Source: Hyphomicrobiales bacterium (GTDB lineage Bacteria; Pseudomonadota; Alphaproteobacteria; Rhizobiales; Xanthobacteraceae). Taken from it: a stretch of 64,000 nucleotides of DNA. Under the pieces are notes generated by a model, which worked only from the letters and a program-made list of their open reading frames with translations, did not search any database and was not told the DNA's origin. Position numbers and translations under genes: made by a program. Numbering within the stretch: position 1 is the first letter of the stretch; every line of letters begins with the position of its first letter. The stretch covers positions 29,397 to 93,396 of the forward strand of contig JAKFVL010000028.1 of the NCBI GenBank assembly GCA_021732215.1, read 5' to 3'. This document shows, in pieces, positions 39,869-49,295 of this stretch.

Positions 39869-40722
39869 GCGGGGGCTCCCGCCATCGCGGCGCGGCGGCG
39901 TCCCGCCAGGATGCCGTGCTTCGGCGCAAACACGAACGCGGCGAGAAACAGCAGGGTCTGCAGGCTGACGATCACCCCGCCGGTGGCGCCGTCGATGAAG
40001 TAGCTGAGATAAGCGCCGACAAAGCTCGTCCCGGCCCCGAGCAAAATGCTGATGACGATCAAGCGGCCGAAGCGATCGGTGAGCAGATAGGCGGTCGCGC
40101 CGGGCGTCACCACCATCGCGATCACGAGGCAGGCGCCGACCGTCTGCAGCGCCGCGACGGTGCAGGCACTGAGCAAGGTAAAGAACAGCGCCTTCAGCAT
40201 GGTGGTGTTGAGACCGATGCTGCGCGCATACGCCTCGTCGAAGAATGTGATCATCAGATCCTTCCACTTCAGCAGCAGAAGGCAGAGCGAAATCGCCGAG
40301 ATGATCGCGACCTGCACCACGTCTTCATCCGAGATCGCCAGGATATTGCCGAGCACGATGCTCTGCACGCTGACCGAGGTCGGCCAGATCGACGCCATCA
40401 ACAGACCGAGCGCAAACAGCGAAGTGAAGACGATGCCGATCACCGCGTCCTCGCGCAGCCGCGAGTGCTGGCGGACGAACGCCATGCCGAGCGACGCGAG
40501 GATGCCGGAAAAAAAAGCGCCGACCGCGAACGGAACGCCGAGGATGTAGGCGCCGGCGACACCGGGCACGACGGAGTGCGCCAGCGCATCGCCCATCAGC
40601 GACCAGCCCTTCATGACGAGATAGGCGGAGAGGAACGCGCAGACACCGCCAACGAGCGCGGAGACCCACATCGCTTTCAGCATGTAGTCGTAGCCGAACG
40701 GGACCAGCAGCTCGGCTATCAT
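39865..40722 (-). CDS. sitC: Mn/Fe ABC transporter permease, first subunit (SitC-like)
   Basis: A 285-residue ABC-3 family permease, similar to the next gene and probably forming a heterodimer with it. [57 protein letters not shown] and [13 protein letters not shown] are the family signatures, and about eight hydrophobic segments are seen. It overlaps sitB by 4 bp and sitD by 4 bp, so the operon is tightly coupled. Confidence 0.9.
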   Translation of the reverse strand: MIAELLVPFGYDYMLKAMWVSALVGGVCAFLSAYLVMKGWSLMGDALAHSVVPGVAGAYILGVPFAVGAFFSGILASLGMAFVRQHSRLREDAVIGIVFTSLFALGLLMASIWPTSVSVQSIVLGNILAISDEDVVQVAIISAISLCLLLLKWKDLMITFFDEAYARSIGLNTTMLKALFFTLLSACTVAALQTVGACLVIAMVVTPGATAYLLTDRFGRLIVISILLGAGTSFVGAYLSYFIDGATGGVIVSLQTLLFLAAFVFAPKHGILAGRRRAAMAGAPA

Positions 40723-41645
40723 GACTTGGGCTCGTCGGGGCGTTTCGCAGGCAGCGCACTCTGGCCCTTGCGATCGCCATAGATCACCAGCGGCCGCTCG
40801 TCGTCGGTCAGGACCGTCAGCCCGCGCGGGTCCTCATCGTCATGCAGCGCCGCCCCGCCGAGATTGAACTGCCGCAGCACGCCCCCGAAAGCACGCTCCA
40901 GATTGGCCTGTGTGAAGACTTCGGCGGTAGGCCCGGCCGCAAGCACGGTGCGATTGAGCAGCACCACCTGATCGCAGAAGTCCGGCACGCTCCCCAGATT
41001 GTGGGTCGAGATCAGCATCAGGTGACCGGCGGTGCGCAGTTCACGCAACAGGCTGATGATCGCGGTTTCGGTCTTCACGTCGACGCCGGTGAACGGCTCG
41101 TCGAGCAAAATGATGCTGCCCTCCTGCGCCAGCGCGCGGGCCAGAAACACCCGCTTCTTCTGACCGCCGCTGAGCTCGCCGATCTGCCGCGTGCGGTATT
41201 CGCCCATCCCGACCCGCTCCAGCGCCGCATCGACCTTGTAGCGGTCGGCGCGCGAGGGAATCCGCAGGAAGTTCATATGGCCGTAGCGGCCCATCATCAC
41301 GACATCCTCGACCAGCACCGGAAAATTCCAGTCGATATCTTCGCTCTGCGGCACGTAGGCGACCACGTTTCGCCGGACCGCCTCGGCGACCGGCCGCCCG
41401 GACAGCCGGATGTCGCCGGCCGCTGGCGTGACGAATCCCATGATCGCCTTGAAGATCGTCGACTTGCCACTGCCGTTGACGCCGACCAGTGCGCAGATCG
41501 TGCCGGGGTCGAGTTCGAACGATGCGTCGTGTACCGCCGTCAGCCCGGTGTTGTACGTCACCGTCAGGCCGCGCACGGAGATACTCGCCCCGGGTTGACC
41601 GAGAACACCTGCCGAAGCGCTTGCCGAACCGGCGATCATGTTCAT
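40719..41645 (-). CDS. sitB: Mn/Fe ABC transporter ATP-binding protein (SitB-like)
   Basis: A 308-residue ABC ATPase energising the importer at the inner membrane. Walker [10 protein letters not shown] (residues 55-63, Lys61), Q-loop [13 protein letters not shown] (the DIDWNFP form is characteristic of Mn/Fe/Zn cluster ATPases), signature LSGGQKKR, Walker [13 protein letters not shown] and the switch His in ISTHNLG are all intact. A C-terminal extension of about 60 residues after the ATPase core is longer than usual. Overlaps sitA by 4 bp. Confidence 0.93.
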   Translation of the reverse strand: MNMIAGSASASAGVLGQPGASISVRGLTVTYNTGLTAVHDASFELDPGTICALVGVNGSGKSTIFKAIMGFVTPAAGDIRLSGRPVAEAVRRNVVAYVPQSEDIDWNFPVLVEDVVMMGRYGHMNFLRIPSRADRYKVDAALERVGMGEYRTRQIGELSGGQKKRVFLARALAQEGSIILLDEPFTGVDVKTETAIISLLRELRTAGHLMLISTHNLGSVPDFCDQVVLLNRTVLAAGPTAEVFTQANLERAFGGVLRQFNLGGAALHDDEDPRGLTVLTDDERPLVIYGDRKGQSALPAKRPDEPKS

Positions 41646-42547
41646 TTGCCGAAACCTTTGGCGATGGTCTCGACCGTCACCTTCAGGAGATCGAGATAGG
41701 TCGGCACCGGGCCGTTCGCAGCACTGAGCGAATCGACATAGAGCACGCCGCCGTAGCGCGCGCCGGTTTCGCGCGCGACCTGCTTGGCGGCGCGGTCGGA
41801 AATCGTGCTCTCGCTGAACACCACCGGAATCTTGTTCTTGCGGACGAGATCGATCACACGGCGCACCTGCTGCGGCGTACCCTGCTCGTCGGCGTTGATC
41901 GGCCAGAGGTAAGCCTCGCGCATCTTGTAGTCGCGGGTCAGATAGCTGAACGCGCCTTCGCTCGACACCAGCCAGCGCTGATTCTCAGGAATAGCCTCAA
42001 GGCGCTTGCGCAGCGGCTCATCGATGGCGCGTATCTGCGCAGCATAGGCCGCGGCATTCTTGTTGTAAGCCGCGGCATTGGCCGGATCGTACTTGATGAG
42101 CGCCTTGCGGATATTCTCGACATAGATCAGCGCGTTCGCAGGCGACATCCAGGCATGCGGGTTCGGCTTGCCATTGTACGGCCCCTCGGTGATCCCGACC
42201 GGCGCGATGTCGTCGGAGACCACGGCGCTGGGCACGTTCTTCACGTTCTCGAAGAACTTCTCGAACCACCTCTCCAGATTGAAGCCGTTCCACAACACGA
42301 GGTCCGCCGACTGCGCGCGCACCACGTCGAGCGGCGTCGGCTGGTAGTCGTGAATTTCAGCGCCGGGCTTGGTGATCGATTCAACGATCGCAGCCGAACC
42401 GGCGATGTTCTGGGCGATGTCCTGAATGATCGTGAATGTCGTCACGACGCGGAACGGCTTGCCGCCCGTCTGCGCGTCCGCCGGCCCCGCCAGCAGCCCG
42501 AGCGCCAACGCCAAGCCGGCCAGATGCCGGCTCCATCTCATCCACAT
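41642..42547 (-). CDS. sitA: Mn/Fe ABC transporter periplasmic binding protein (SitA-like, cluster A-I)
   Basis: A 301-residue periplasmic metal-binding protein with a signal peptide (cleavage near ADA-Q, residues 23-26). The four metal ligands are readable: His66 ([11 protein letters not shown]), His131 (PNPHAWMSP), Glu197 (SSEGAFSYL) and Asp272 (YVDSLS). Glu at the third position and [14 protein letters not shown] mark the Mn2+/Fe2+ group; zinc-type ZnuA/AdcA have a third His and a His-rich loop, absent here. Start ATG 42547 has GGAGAGG five bases upstream, better than the longer frame to 42604. First gene of sitABCD, with a promoter and palindrome upstream. Confidence 0.93.
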   Translation of the reverse strand: MWMRWSRHLAGLALALGLLAGPADAQTGGKPFRVVTTFTIIQDIAQNIAGSAAIVESITKPGAEIHDYQPTPLDVVRAQSADLVLWNGFNLERWFEKFFENVKNVPSAVVSDDIAPVGITEGPYNGKPNPHAWMSPANALIYVENIRKALIKYDPANAAAYNKNAAAYAAQIRAIDEPLRKRLEAIPENQRWLVSSEGAFSYLTRDYKMREAYLWPINADEQGTPQQVRRVIDLVRKNKIPVVFSESTISDRAAKQVARETGARYGGVLYVDSLSAANGPVPTYLDLLKVTVETIAKGFGK

Positions 42548-42575
42548 CGCAACCTCTCCAAACCGTTCTGGAGAG

Positions 42576-42611
42576 AACATAGTCGGGATCGGAATTAGTT
42601 GCAACTAATTC
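42576..42611 (-). promoter_or_regulatory. sitABCD promoter with a perfect 20-bp palindrome over the -35 box
   Basis: On the minus strand, TTGCAA (42604-42599) and TATGTT (42581-42576) are separated by exactly 17 bases, a good sigma-70 promoter 30-55 bp from the sitA start. TTGCAA is the centre of the perfect palindrome GAATTAGTTG-CAACTAATTC (42592-42611). A protein bound there would block the -35 box. Given a Mn/Fe importer, a Fur-family Mur or a MntR-type regulator is the likely ligand; which one is inference. Confidence 0.6.
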
Positions 42612-42635
42612 GCAACTGCAATTGAAGGAACTTTC

Positions 42636-42877
42636 CTAGCTCGTCTCGAAATCACCCGGCTGGGGCGGAGCGATCGGCCTGAAGTCTTTCAGCGTCGGCA
42701 ATCACGGATCGAAAATCTCCATGCGGCACACCGGGCCATCCGGCCTGTACTGTCGCGGCGTCTTCAGGCGGTCGGTCGTGGCGTGCGAATGCGGCCGATG
42801 AAAAGAAGGCCTGCGTCGGTCGGCGGCGGCGGATCGACCGCAACCTCACCGTCGCGAATTTCGTTCTGACGCACCAT
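42636..42877 (-). pseudogene. trmO: Decayed trmO (TsaA-like tRNA methyltransferase) remnant
   Basis: Frame 1 from Met at 42877 reads MVRQNEIRDGEVAVDPPPP then TDAGLLFIGRIRTP, the N-terminus of TrmO, and stops at 42764. The next frame continues the family sequence as DRLKTPRQYRPDGPVCRMEI with FDP, then an in-frame TGA where the family has Trp, then LPTLKDFRPIAPPQPGDFET to a TAG at 42636. The remnant has a frameshift, a premature stop and lacks about 70-80 central residues. TrmO methylates t6A37 in tRNA-Thr. The upstream frame to 42970 is also open. The match rests on recalled family motifs. Confidence 0.6.
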
Positions 42878-43028
42878 TTCGGACCCCGGCAAACAGGCTT
42901 CGACGCACCGATCACCGATCGCATCATGTGCGGAAAACAGCGCTGCTCGGCGAAATTTCACGGCAGACATGCCCCCTGGCTTGATTGCGGCCTGTTCGCT
43001 GCGATGGCATTATGATCATCATTTCATC

Positions 43029-44261
43029 ATGCAGCAAACCCCCGTGGATCAGACAATTCCTTCAACCACAGTCAGTGCGCCGCCCGAGGCGTCCTCGACT
43101 ATCGCACAGATTGCGGTCCTGGCCGCGCTGGCCGCCAGCGGCGTGCTCGCCACCAACATCCTGTTGCCGTCGCTGCCGCAAATGGCGGCGTCGATGAAGG
43201 TTCCGACCGCGGCGATCACATCGGTGATCACGATCTTCCTCGCCGTTTTCGCCGTCGGCCAGTTGCTGGTGGGGCCGTTGTCGGATCGCTATGGACGGCG
43301 ATGGCCGGTGCTGACGGGATTTGCAATCTACCTCGCCGGCAGCGTGTGGTGCGCGCTCGCCAGCGATCTGCCGACCCTGCTTGCGGGCCGCGTGGTGCAA
43401 GCGGCCGGCGCGTGCGCCACATCGGTTCTGTCGCGCGCCATCGCCCGCGATCTGTTCGAAGGCGCAAGGCTTGCGCGCGTTCTCACCTTTGTGATGGTCG
43501 CGATGGCCGCCGCACCCGGCTTCTCGCCGCTGGTGGGCGGCGCGCTCGATCACTATTTCGGCTGGCGTTCGGCGTTCCTGTTCGTCGCGGTGTTTGCCAC
43601 TGTGACCGCCATTGCCTATGCAAGTGTGTTCGGCGAAACCCATCGTGCAACCCGCACCGCGCTCGCCCCGCTGGCGATCGCGAAGTCCTATCTTGCCCTG
43701 TCGGTCGATCGTCGTTTCCTGGTGCCGGCATTGACCGTCAGTCTCGTCCTCGGCGGGCTGTTTGCGATGTTTTCCGCAGCGCCGCGCGTGCTGATCGAAA
43801 GCCTCGGCTTCACCCCGTTGCAGCTCGGGATATTCTTCGCCGGGACGGTGCTGGTGGTGTTCAGCGCGGGAGTGCTTGCGACCAAACTGGTGCCGCGGCT
43901 CGGTCTCGACCGATCCATCCAGACGGGCCTGATGCTGGCAGGACTCGGCGCCGCAATCGTGCTGCTGGTGTCGCTGTTCGATCCGCGCTTCCTGCCATTC
44001 CTGTTTGGCACCTGCGTCTTCCTGCTCGGAATGGGAATGGTCAATCCGCTCGGCAGCGCGCAAACCTTGTCGCCATTCGGCGATCGCGCCGGAACAGCTT
44101 CAGCTTTGCTCGGATTCTGGCAAATGATGTCGGCCGCAATCTGCGTGTTCATCGCGGCGATTGTCGCAAAGGATCCCATGATCGGGCTGGGACTGGTGCT
44201 GACGCTCACCACGTTCAGCGCAGCGCTGCTCTATCAGGTCAGGCCGAGGTCCGTCCTGTAA
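43029..44261 (+). CDS. MFS multidrug exporter, Bcr/CflA family
   Basis: A 410-residue 12-helix inner-membrane transporter of the Bcr/CflA drug-resistance branch. ATNILLPSLPQMAASMKVP, the loop 2-3 motif GQLLVGPLSDRYGRRWPVL (motif A), GRVVQAAGACATSVLSRAIARD and GFSPLVGGALDHYFGWRSAF are all present. The substrate cannot be deduced. The ATG at 43029 lacks a good ribosome-binding site; the frame extends to 42969 but its extra residues are not family-like. It diverges from the trmO remnant and converges with parC. Confidence 0.88.
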   Translation: MQQTPVDQTIPSTTVSAPPEASSTIAQIAVLAALAASGVLATNILLPSLPQMAASMKVPTAAITSVITIFLAVFAVGQLLVGPLSDRYGRRWPVLTGFAIYLAGSVWCALASDLPTLLAGRVVQAAGACATSVLSRAIARDLFEGARLARVLTFVMVAMAAAPGFSPLVGGALDHYFGWRSAFLFVAVFATVTAIAYASVFGETHRATRTALAPLAIAKSYLALSVDRRFLVPALTVSLVLGGLFAMFSAAPRVLIESLGFTPLQLGIFFAGTVLVVFSAGVLATKLVPRLGLDRSIQTGLMLAGLGAAIVLLVSLFDPRFLPFLFGTCVFLLGMGMVNPLGSAQTLSPFGDRAGTASALLGFWQMMSAAICVFIAAIVAKDPMIGLGLVLTLTTFSAALLYQVRPRSVL

Positions 44262-44298
44262 CGCGGGCAGGCGCCTCCTCGCAATAACAGGCGCAGCG

Positions 44299-46551
44299 CT
44301 ATTCTATCCCTCTGCCGAACTTGTTCGACTTCGGAAAACCGTGCGCAAGACGGCCGGCATCGGCGCGGTTGCCTTGCCAATCCTTCAACTCCTTCGCGCT
44401 CAGCGAAAAATCGCGGCCGGCGGAATCCTTCCAGCTCATGCCGTCCTTCAGCGTGAACGTCATCACGTCGGACAAGCCACCGCCTTTGTACTTCTGCAGA
44501 CGCACGCCGCGGCCGCGCGCCATCTCCGGCACCTGATCGAGCGGGAACAGCACCATCTTGTGGTTGCTTCCGATCACCGCGACCGTGTCGCCATCGACGA
44601 CGCAGATCGCCGCAGCCTCGTTCGGCATGGCGACGTTGAGCACTTGCTTGCCCTTGCGCGTATTGCCGACGCAATCATCCTCGTTGACGACGAAGCCCTG
44701 CCCGTCGCGGCTCGCGACCAGGAATTTCCGCCCGCCCTTCAGCGTGAACATCGATACGACCGATGCATCCTGCTCCATGTCGATGAACATGCGGATCGGC
44801 TCGCCATGGCCGCGGCCACCAGGCAGCTTCGCGGCATCGAGCGTGTAGACCTTGCCGTTGGTCGCAAGCAGCAGCAGCTTCGATGTGGTCTCGGCAAAAA
44901 ACGCAAATCCAAGACTGTCGTCGGTCTTGAACGCCAGAGTGGACAGGTCGGCCACCTGCCCCTTCATCGTCCGCACCCAGCCCTTGTCCGAGACGAGGAT
45001 GGTGATCGGCTCGCGCTCGACCAGCGCCTCCTCGATCGCCGCCATGTCATGGTCGGGCGCATCCGCGAATTGCGTGCGCCGCTTGCCGAGCGGGGTCTTG
45101 GGGCCGAACGTTTCGCGCACTTTCTTGACCTGCTCGGCGACCTTGACCCACTGCTCGGTCTCGGAGGCGAGAACGCCCTTTATGCCTTTGAGCTCGGCGC
45201 GAAGGTTCTTGTCCTCGGTGCGGATCTCCATTTCCTCGAGCTTGCGCAGGCTGCGCAGCCGCATGTTGAGGATGGCGTCGGCCTGCACATCGGTCAGCTT
45301 GAACGTCTTGATCAGTACCGGCTTCGGCTCGTCCTCGGTGCGGATGATCTTGATGACCTTGTCGAGGTTCAGATACGCGATCAGGTAGCCGCCGAGCACT
45401 TCGAGGCGGTTCTCGATCTGCTGCTGCCGATACCTGGAGCGGCGCACCAGTACGTCGCGGCGATGATCGAGCCATTCGCGCAACGTTTCCGCGAGCCCGA
45501 CCACCCTCGGGATACGCCCCTTCAGCAGCACGTTGAGATTGAGCGAGATGCGGCTTTCAAGCTCGGTCAGCTTGAACAGCGACTCCATGACGATCTCGGG
45601 ATCGGCGGTGCGCGACTTCGGCTCGATGACGACGCGAACGTCTTCGGCGGATTCATCGCGAACGTCGCCGACCAGCGGCAGCTTTCGCTCATTCAGAAGT
45701 TCGGCGATCTTCTCGATCAGCCGCGACTTCTGCACCAGCCAAGGAATTTCGGTGATGACGACCTGCCACGCGCCGCGCGCGCCGTCCTCCCGATGCCATT
45801 TCGCGCGCACCCGGAAGGAGCCGCGGCCGGTGCTGTAGGCTTCCGCGATACTCTCGTGTGAATCGACGATGATGCCGCCGGTCGGAAAGTCCGGACCCTT
45901 CACCCATTTCAGGAGGCTGCGCGATTTCGCGGCCGGCTTGTCGATCAGATGCAGCGCGGCGTCGCAGAGTTCAGCCGCGTTGTGCGGCGGGATTGACGTC
46001 GCCATGCCGACCGCGATGCCCTGCGATCCGTTGGCGAGCAAATTCGGAAACGCGCCGGGCAGCACCACCGGCTCCGACGTCTGGCCGTCGTAGTTCGGGC
46101 GAAACGCGACCGCGTCCTCGTCGATGCCTTCCAGCAGCAGCCGCGCGACCTCGGTCATGCGGGCTTCGGTATAGCGATAGGCCGCCGGATTATCGCCGTC
46201 GATGTTGCCGAAGTTGCCCTGCCCGTCCACCAGCGGATAGCGCGAGGAAAAATCTTGCGCGAGACGCACAAGAGCGTCGTAGATCGACTGGTCGCCGTGC
46301 GGATGGAACGAGCCCATCACATCGCCGACGATCTTGGCCGATTTCTTGAACGGCGTGCCGGGATCGAGCCTGAGCAGACGCATGCCGTAGAGAATGCGGC
46401 GGTGGACCGGCTTCAGTCCGTCGCGGGCGTCCGGCAGCGCGCGATGCATGATCGTCGAGAGCGCATACGCAAGGTAGCGTTCTTCGAGCGCGTCGCGAAG
46501 CGCAACATCATGAATGTCATTCGGCTCGGGGGGAATCAGTGCCTTGCCCAT
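44299..46551 (-). CDS. parC: DNA topoisomerase IV subunit A
   Basis: A 750-residue subunit that cuts and rejoins DNA to unlink daughter chromosomes. [14 protein letters not shown], the QRDR helix [20 protein letters not shown] and the active-site Tyr127 in [11 protein letters not shown] are seen, then the coiled-coil tower and the C-terminal beta-pinwheel. It lacks a GyrA box, which separates it from GyrA. Position 88, equivalent to the serine that controls quinolone binding (GyrA S83/ParC S80), is Gln, as commonly seen in alphaproteobacterial ParC. parE is not in the window. It is convergent with the MFS gene. Confidence 0.96.
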   Translation of the reverse strand: MGKALIPPEPNDIHDVALRDALEERYLAYALSTIMHRALPDARDGLKPVHRRILYGMRLLRLDPGTPFKKSAKIVGDVMGSFHPHGDQSIYDALVRLAQDFSSRYPLVDGQGNFGNIDGDNPAAYRYTEARMTEVARLLLEGIDEDAVAFRPNYDGQTSEPVVLPGAFPNLLANGSQGIAVGMATSIPPHNAAELCDAALHLIDKPAAKSRSLLKWVKGPDFPTGGIIVDSHESIAEAYSTGRGSFRVRAKWHREDGARGAWQVVITEIPWLVQKSRLIEKIAELLNERKLPLVGDVRDESAEDVRVVIEPKSRTADPEIVMESLFKLTELESRISLNLNVLLKGRIPRVVGLAETLREWLDHRRDVLVRRSRYRQQQIENRLEVLGGYLIAYLNLDKVIKIIRTEDEPKPVLIKTFKLTDVQADAILNMRLRSLRKLEEMEIRTEDKNLRAELKGIKGVLASETEQWVKVAEQVKKVRETFGPKTPLGKRRTQFADAPDHDMAAIEEALVEREPITILVSDKGWVRTMKGQVADLSTLAFKTDDSLGFAFFAETTSKLLLLATNGKVYTLDAAKLPGGRGHGEPIRMFIDMEQDASVVSMFTLKGGRKFLVASRDGQGFVVNEDDCVGNTRKGKQVLNVAMPNEAAAICVVDGDTVAVIGSNHKMVLFPLDQVPEMARGRGVRLQKYKGGGLSDVMTFTLKDGMSWKDSAGRDFSLSAKELKDWQGNRADAGRLAHGFPKSNKFGRGIE

Positions 46552-46778
46552 GCCATCGGGTTAACCCCTGGCGGCGAGATGGACAAGAAACGACCCGGCC
46601 AGATGAACAAGAAATGAATGACTGAACCATATTTTGGTCGCAACATCCCCGCATGTTGGGCAGCGCCAGATGTTCCACCAAACCCATGGAACGGGCCCAC
46701 GGTAGAGCATATGATGGTGACGGCATTGGCTTGGCGTTCCGCCGAGCGGGCCGCTTGGAGTGTTTGAGGAGGGAACGA

Positions 46779-47072
46779 ATGCGTCGTTTGTTGATTGCCG
46801 CTGCTGCTATTGCCACCGTCGTCGGCGCTGCCGTTTTGGCCGCTCCACGCGCTGAAGCCATGACATTGCCGGGCGTTATCGCGGGCTCCAGCTCGGTCGA
46901 GCAGGTGCAACTGATTTGCCGCCGGGTCTGGAATGGATATCGCTGGGTTCGGAGCTGCTATCGTGCTGCTCCGGCCTATGACTACTATGAACGCCCCCGT
47001 GCGTATTATGCGCCACGCCCCTACTACGGCGGCGGCGGCGGTTACGGCTATGGTTACGGTGGCGGATACTGA
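46779..47072 (+). CDS. Small secreted protein with Gly/Tyr-rich tail
   Basis: 97 residues: a signal peptide (MRRLLIAAAAIATVVGAAVL, cleavage near AEA, about residue 27), a conserved-looking middle part with two cysteines (LICRRVWNGYRWVRSCYRA) that may form a disulfide, and a low-complexity end rich in Tyr, Gly and Arg (YYGGGGGYGYGYGGGY). Proteins of this build are common in Bradyrhizobiaceae; function unknown. GGAGGGAAC lies upstream of the ATG, and a clear terminator follows 20 bases after the stop, so it is a single-gene transcript. The frame extends to 46653 without support. Confidence 0.78.
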   Translation: MRRLLIAAAAIATVVGAAVLAAPRAEAMTLPGVIAGSSSVEQVQLICRRVWNGYRWVRSCYRAAPAYDYYERPRAYYAPRPYYGGGGGYGYGYGGGY

Positions 47073-47092
47073 GTTCATATCTCCGCAACAGG

Positions 47093-47127
47093 CAGCGGAC
47101 CGGAGCGATCCGGCCCGCTGTATTTTT
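47093..47127 (+). terminator. Rho-independent terminator of the small secreted-protein gene
   Basis: CAGCGG-a-CCGGA / TCCGG-c-CCGCTG with a GCGA tetraloop and one A/C mismatch, followed by TATTTTT. It lies 20 bases beyond the stop codon of the small secreted protein and just before the convergent recO 3' end. Confidence 0.85.
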
Positions 47128-47142
47128 GAATGATCGTTTTCG

Positions 47143-47901
47143 TTATGACCCCGCTTGCCCTTGCGCGCCAGCGCGGCGTTTCGTCACCGCAGCGATGAAC
47201 CCCTCGCGCGCATCGGAATGTGCTAGTCCGCGCGGCTCAAGCACGTGACGCATCAGGAAGAAGCCGGTCAGCCGAAAGCCGTTGCTCAGATCGTCGTCTG
47301 AGGACAGCGGTCGCGCTTCGTCCGCGCCGCGCAGGAACGCGGGTAACGGCAACAGCTTGTCGTGCCATGGCTGTCCTGCTTGGCGCGACACCGCCCCTCC
47401 CGACTTCGGCGAAACGTAAATCAATTCATGCGACACCCCGGTGGCGGCACACGCCGTCAGATCGAGGCCGAAGCCGAGTTCGGTCAGCATCGCCAGTTCG
47501 AACCTGACCAGCCGCATCGCGGCCTCCCGCGGATCGTCAAAATCCTCGAGCGTCTCCAACAGCATCTCGTAGATATCTTCGTGCGGATCGCGCTCGGGCA
47601 GCAGCCGCGCCAGCGCTGCCAGATGGGTGACGCCATAGACTGCATGGGACGACGCCAGCACCGTGGCCGCACGCAGCCGCGTGCCTTCGATCGCGTAATG
47701 GCCCAGATGTTCGTCGAGCCGCGCACGCCAGACCGTGCTGACGCTATTGCCGGGCTGGAGCACCGGCCGCATCCGCGAGCCGGCCCCGCCGCGCACAAGA
47801 CCGAGGTGCCGGCCATGGCTGCGCGTCAGCAATTCGACGATGGCGCCCGCCTCGCCATGACGCCGCACGCCCAGAACGATGCCCTCGTCGGTCCATTCCA
47901 T
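47143..47901 (-). CDS. recO: DNA repair protein RecO
   Basis: A 252-residue recombination mediator that loads RecA with RecR. The OB-fold start [38 protein letters not shown] and the middle helical [24 protein letters not shown] are standard for alphaproteobacterial RecO. The C-terminal zinc-site cysteines are not clustered, as often in this group. Start at 47901 (the open frame continues to 48162 but overlaps the upstream membrane protein gene). It ends the era-rnc-lepB string, separated from the preceding small gene by 32 bp. Confidence 0.93.
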   Translation of the reverse strand: MEWTDEGIVLGVRRHGEAGAIVELLTRSHGRHLGLVRGGAGSRMRPVLQPGNSVSTVWRARLDEHLGHYAIEGTRLRAATVLASSHAVYGVTHLAALARLLPERDPHEDIYEMLLETLEDFDDPREAAMRLVRFELAMLTELGFGLDLTACAATGVSHELIYVSPKSGGAVSRQAGQPWHDKLLPLPAFLRGADEARPLSSDDDLSNGFRLTGFFLMRHVLEPRGLAHSDAREGFIAAVTKRRAGAQGQAGS

Positions 47902-47933
47902 GAATCGGATTGTACATGACCTTGCGGATTTTC

Positions 47934-48365
47934 TCAGCCACGGCGATCGCCGCCCTGACGGATTCCAAACCATCCGCGCGCATCGCCGGTGAAGGAATAA
48001 TACATTCCCGAGGCACCCAGCCCCAGCGACAGAGCCTCGATCGCGAGCTGTCCGTTCAGGCCGGTCTGCCGGAACAGCGCGACCACAAACACCGTCGACA
48101 GGATGAGAGCAGCCAGCAGAACCGACCGCGCCCACCGCTTTTGGCGGCGAGCGGCGAACCACACCAGAAAAGTGAATACACCGATGAATGCGGCGGTCGT
48201 CAGTTTATCGGCAGCCGTGAGGTCGGTTTCGGAGTAGTCCGTAAACGCCGCCGACAGAGCGTCGACGCCGAGCGAGGCATACATCAGCGCTTCAAACAGC
48301 AGGATATTTCCCGGAACCGGCAACTCGCCGTCCATACCCTCGCTGTTCATGTCTTCGCTGTTCAC
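47934..48365 (-). CDS. Small membrane protein of unknown function, coupled to era
   Basis: A 143-residue inner-membrane protein with four hydrophobic segments (about 20-40, 54-72, 80-97 and 105-125). A short acidic N-terminus ([20 protein letters not shown]) precedes them. I do not recognise a family. The start is GTG at 48365, three bases after the era stop, and its ribosome-binding site GGAG is part of the last sense codons and stop of era (AAG GAG TAA). It is therefore translated together with era and lies between era and recO. Confidence 0.72.
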   Translation of the reverse strand: MNSEDMNSEGMDGELPVPGNILLFEALMYASLGVDALSAAFTDYSETDLTAADKLTTAAFIGVFTFLVWFAARRQKRWARSVLLAALILSTVFVVALFRQTGLNGQLAIEALSLGLGASGMYYSFTGDARGWFGIRQGGDRRG

Positions 48366-48368
48366 GTC

Positions 48369-49295
48369 TTACTCCTTGGGAAATTCGAGACCGATCTCGC
48401 GATAACGCTCTGGATCGTTGTCCCAGCCTTCCCTCACCTTCACAAACAGGAACAAATGCACGGGCACTTCGAGGATGTCCGCCATTTCCTTTCGCGCGTC
48501 GGCGCCGATCGCCTTGATCGTCGATCCAGCCTTGCCGAGCACGATCTTGCGCTGACTTTCGCGCTCGACAAAGATCGTCTGGTCGATCCGCACCGATTTG
48601 TCCTTGCGCTCGGTCCAGGTGTCGGTTTCGACGGTGGACTGATACGGCAACTCCTGATGCAGTTTCCGGAAGATCTTCTCGCGCGTGATCTCGGCTGCGA
48701 GATGGCGCAGCGGGGCGTCCGACATCTGGTCTTCCGGATAGTGAAATGGCCCGTCGGGCACTGCGCGCGCCAGCGCCGCGCGCAGATCGCCGACACCATC
48801 ACCCGACAGCGCCGATACCATGAAGGTCTGAATGAATGGCAAGCGATCGTTGGCCTTTTGCGCCAGCGCCAGCAATTTCTCGCGCGGCACGAGGTCGATC
48901 TTGTTCAGCACGAGAAATTTTGGATGATCGACGGTCACGAGCTTGTTGAGGATCGCATCGGCTTCGTCGTCGATGCCTGCGCGCGCATCGAGCAGCATGC
49001 AAACCAGGTCGGCGTCGTGCGCCCCACTCCACGCGGTCGATACCATGGCGCGATCCAGCCGCCGTTTCGGCGCGAAGATGCCGGGTGTATCCACCAGCAC
49101 GATCTGGGATTTGTCCTCGATCACGATGCCGCGGATCAGCGCCCGTGTCGTCTGTACCTTTTTCGAGACGATAGTGACCTTGGAGCCCACGAGCGCATTC
49201 ACGAGGGTGGACTTCCCGACATTGGGAGCGCCGATCAATGCAACGAAGCCGCATCGCGTCGCCGCAGGCATGCCGTTTGGTGTTTCAGGCATCAT
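48369..49295 (-). CDS. era: GTPase Era
   Basis: A GTPase of about 308 residues needed for 16S rRNA processing and 30S assembly. G1 GAPNVGKST, switch region KVQTTRALIRGI (G2), DTPGI (G3) and NKID (G4) are intact, followed by the C-terminal KH domain (ERESQRKIVLGKAGSTIKAIGADARKE). The start is uncertain: ATGs at 49307, 49295 and 49292 are all in frame; 49295 is used here. It overlaps the rnc 3' end, so the two are coupled. Full length for the family. Confidence 0.95.
   Translation of the reverse strand: MMPETPNGMPAATRCGFVALIGAPNVGKSTLVNALVGSKVTIVSKKVQTTRALIRGIVIEDKSQIVLVDTPGIFAPKRRLDRAMVSTAWSGAHDADLVCMLLDARAGIDDEADAILNKLVTVDHPKFLVLNKIDLVPREKLLALAQKANDRLPFIQTFMVSALSGDGVGDLRAALARAVPDGPFHYPEDQMSDAPLRHLAAEITREKIFRKLHQELPYQSTVETDTWTERKDKSVRIDQTIFVERESQRKIVLGKAGSTIKAIGADARKEMADILEVPVHLFLFVKVREGWDNDPERYREIGLEFPKE

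Noticed and set aside
44341..45861. A 506-codon plus-strand frame opposite parC
   Set aside because: Antisense shadow of parC with no recognisable domain.
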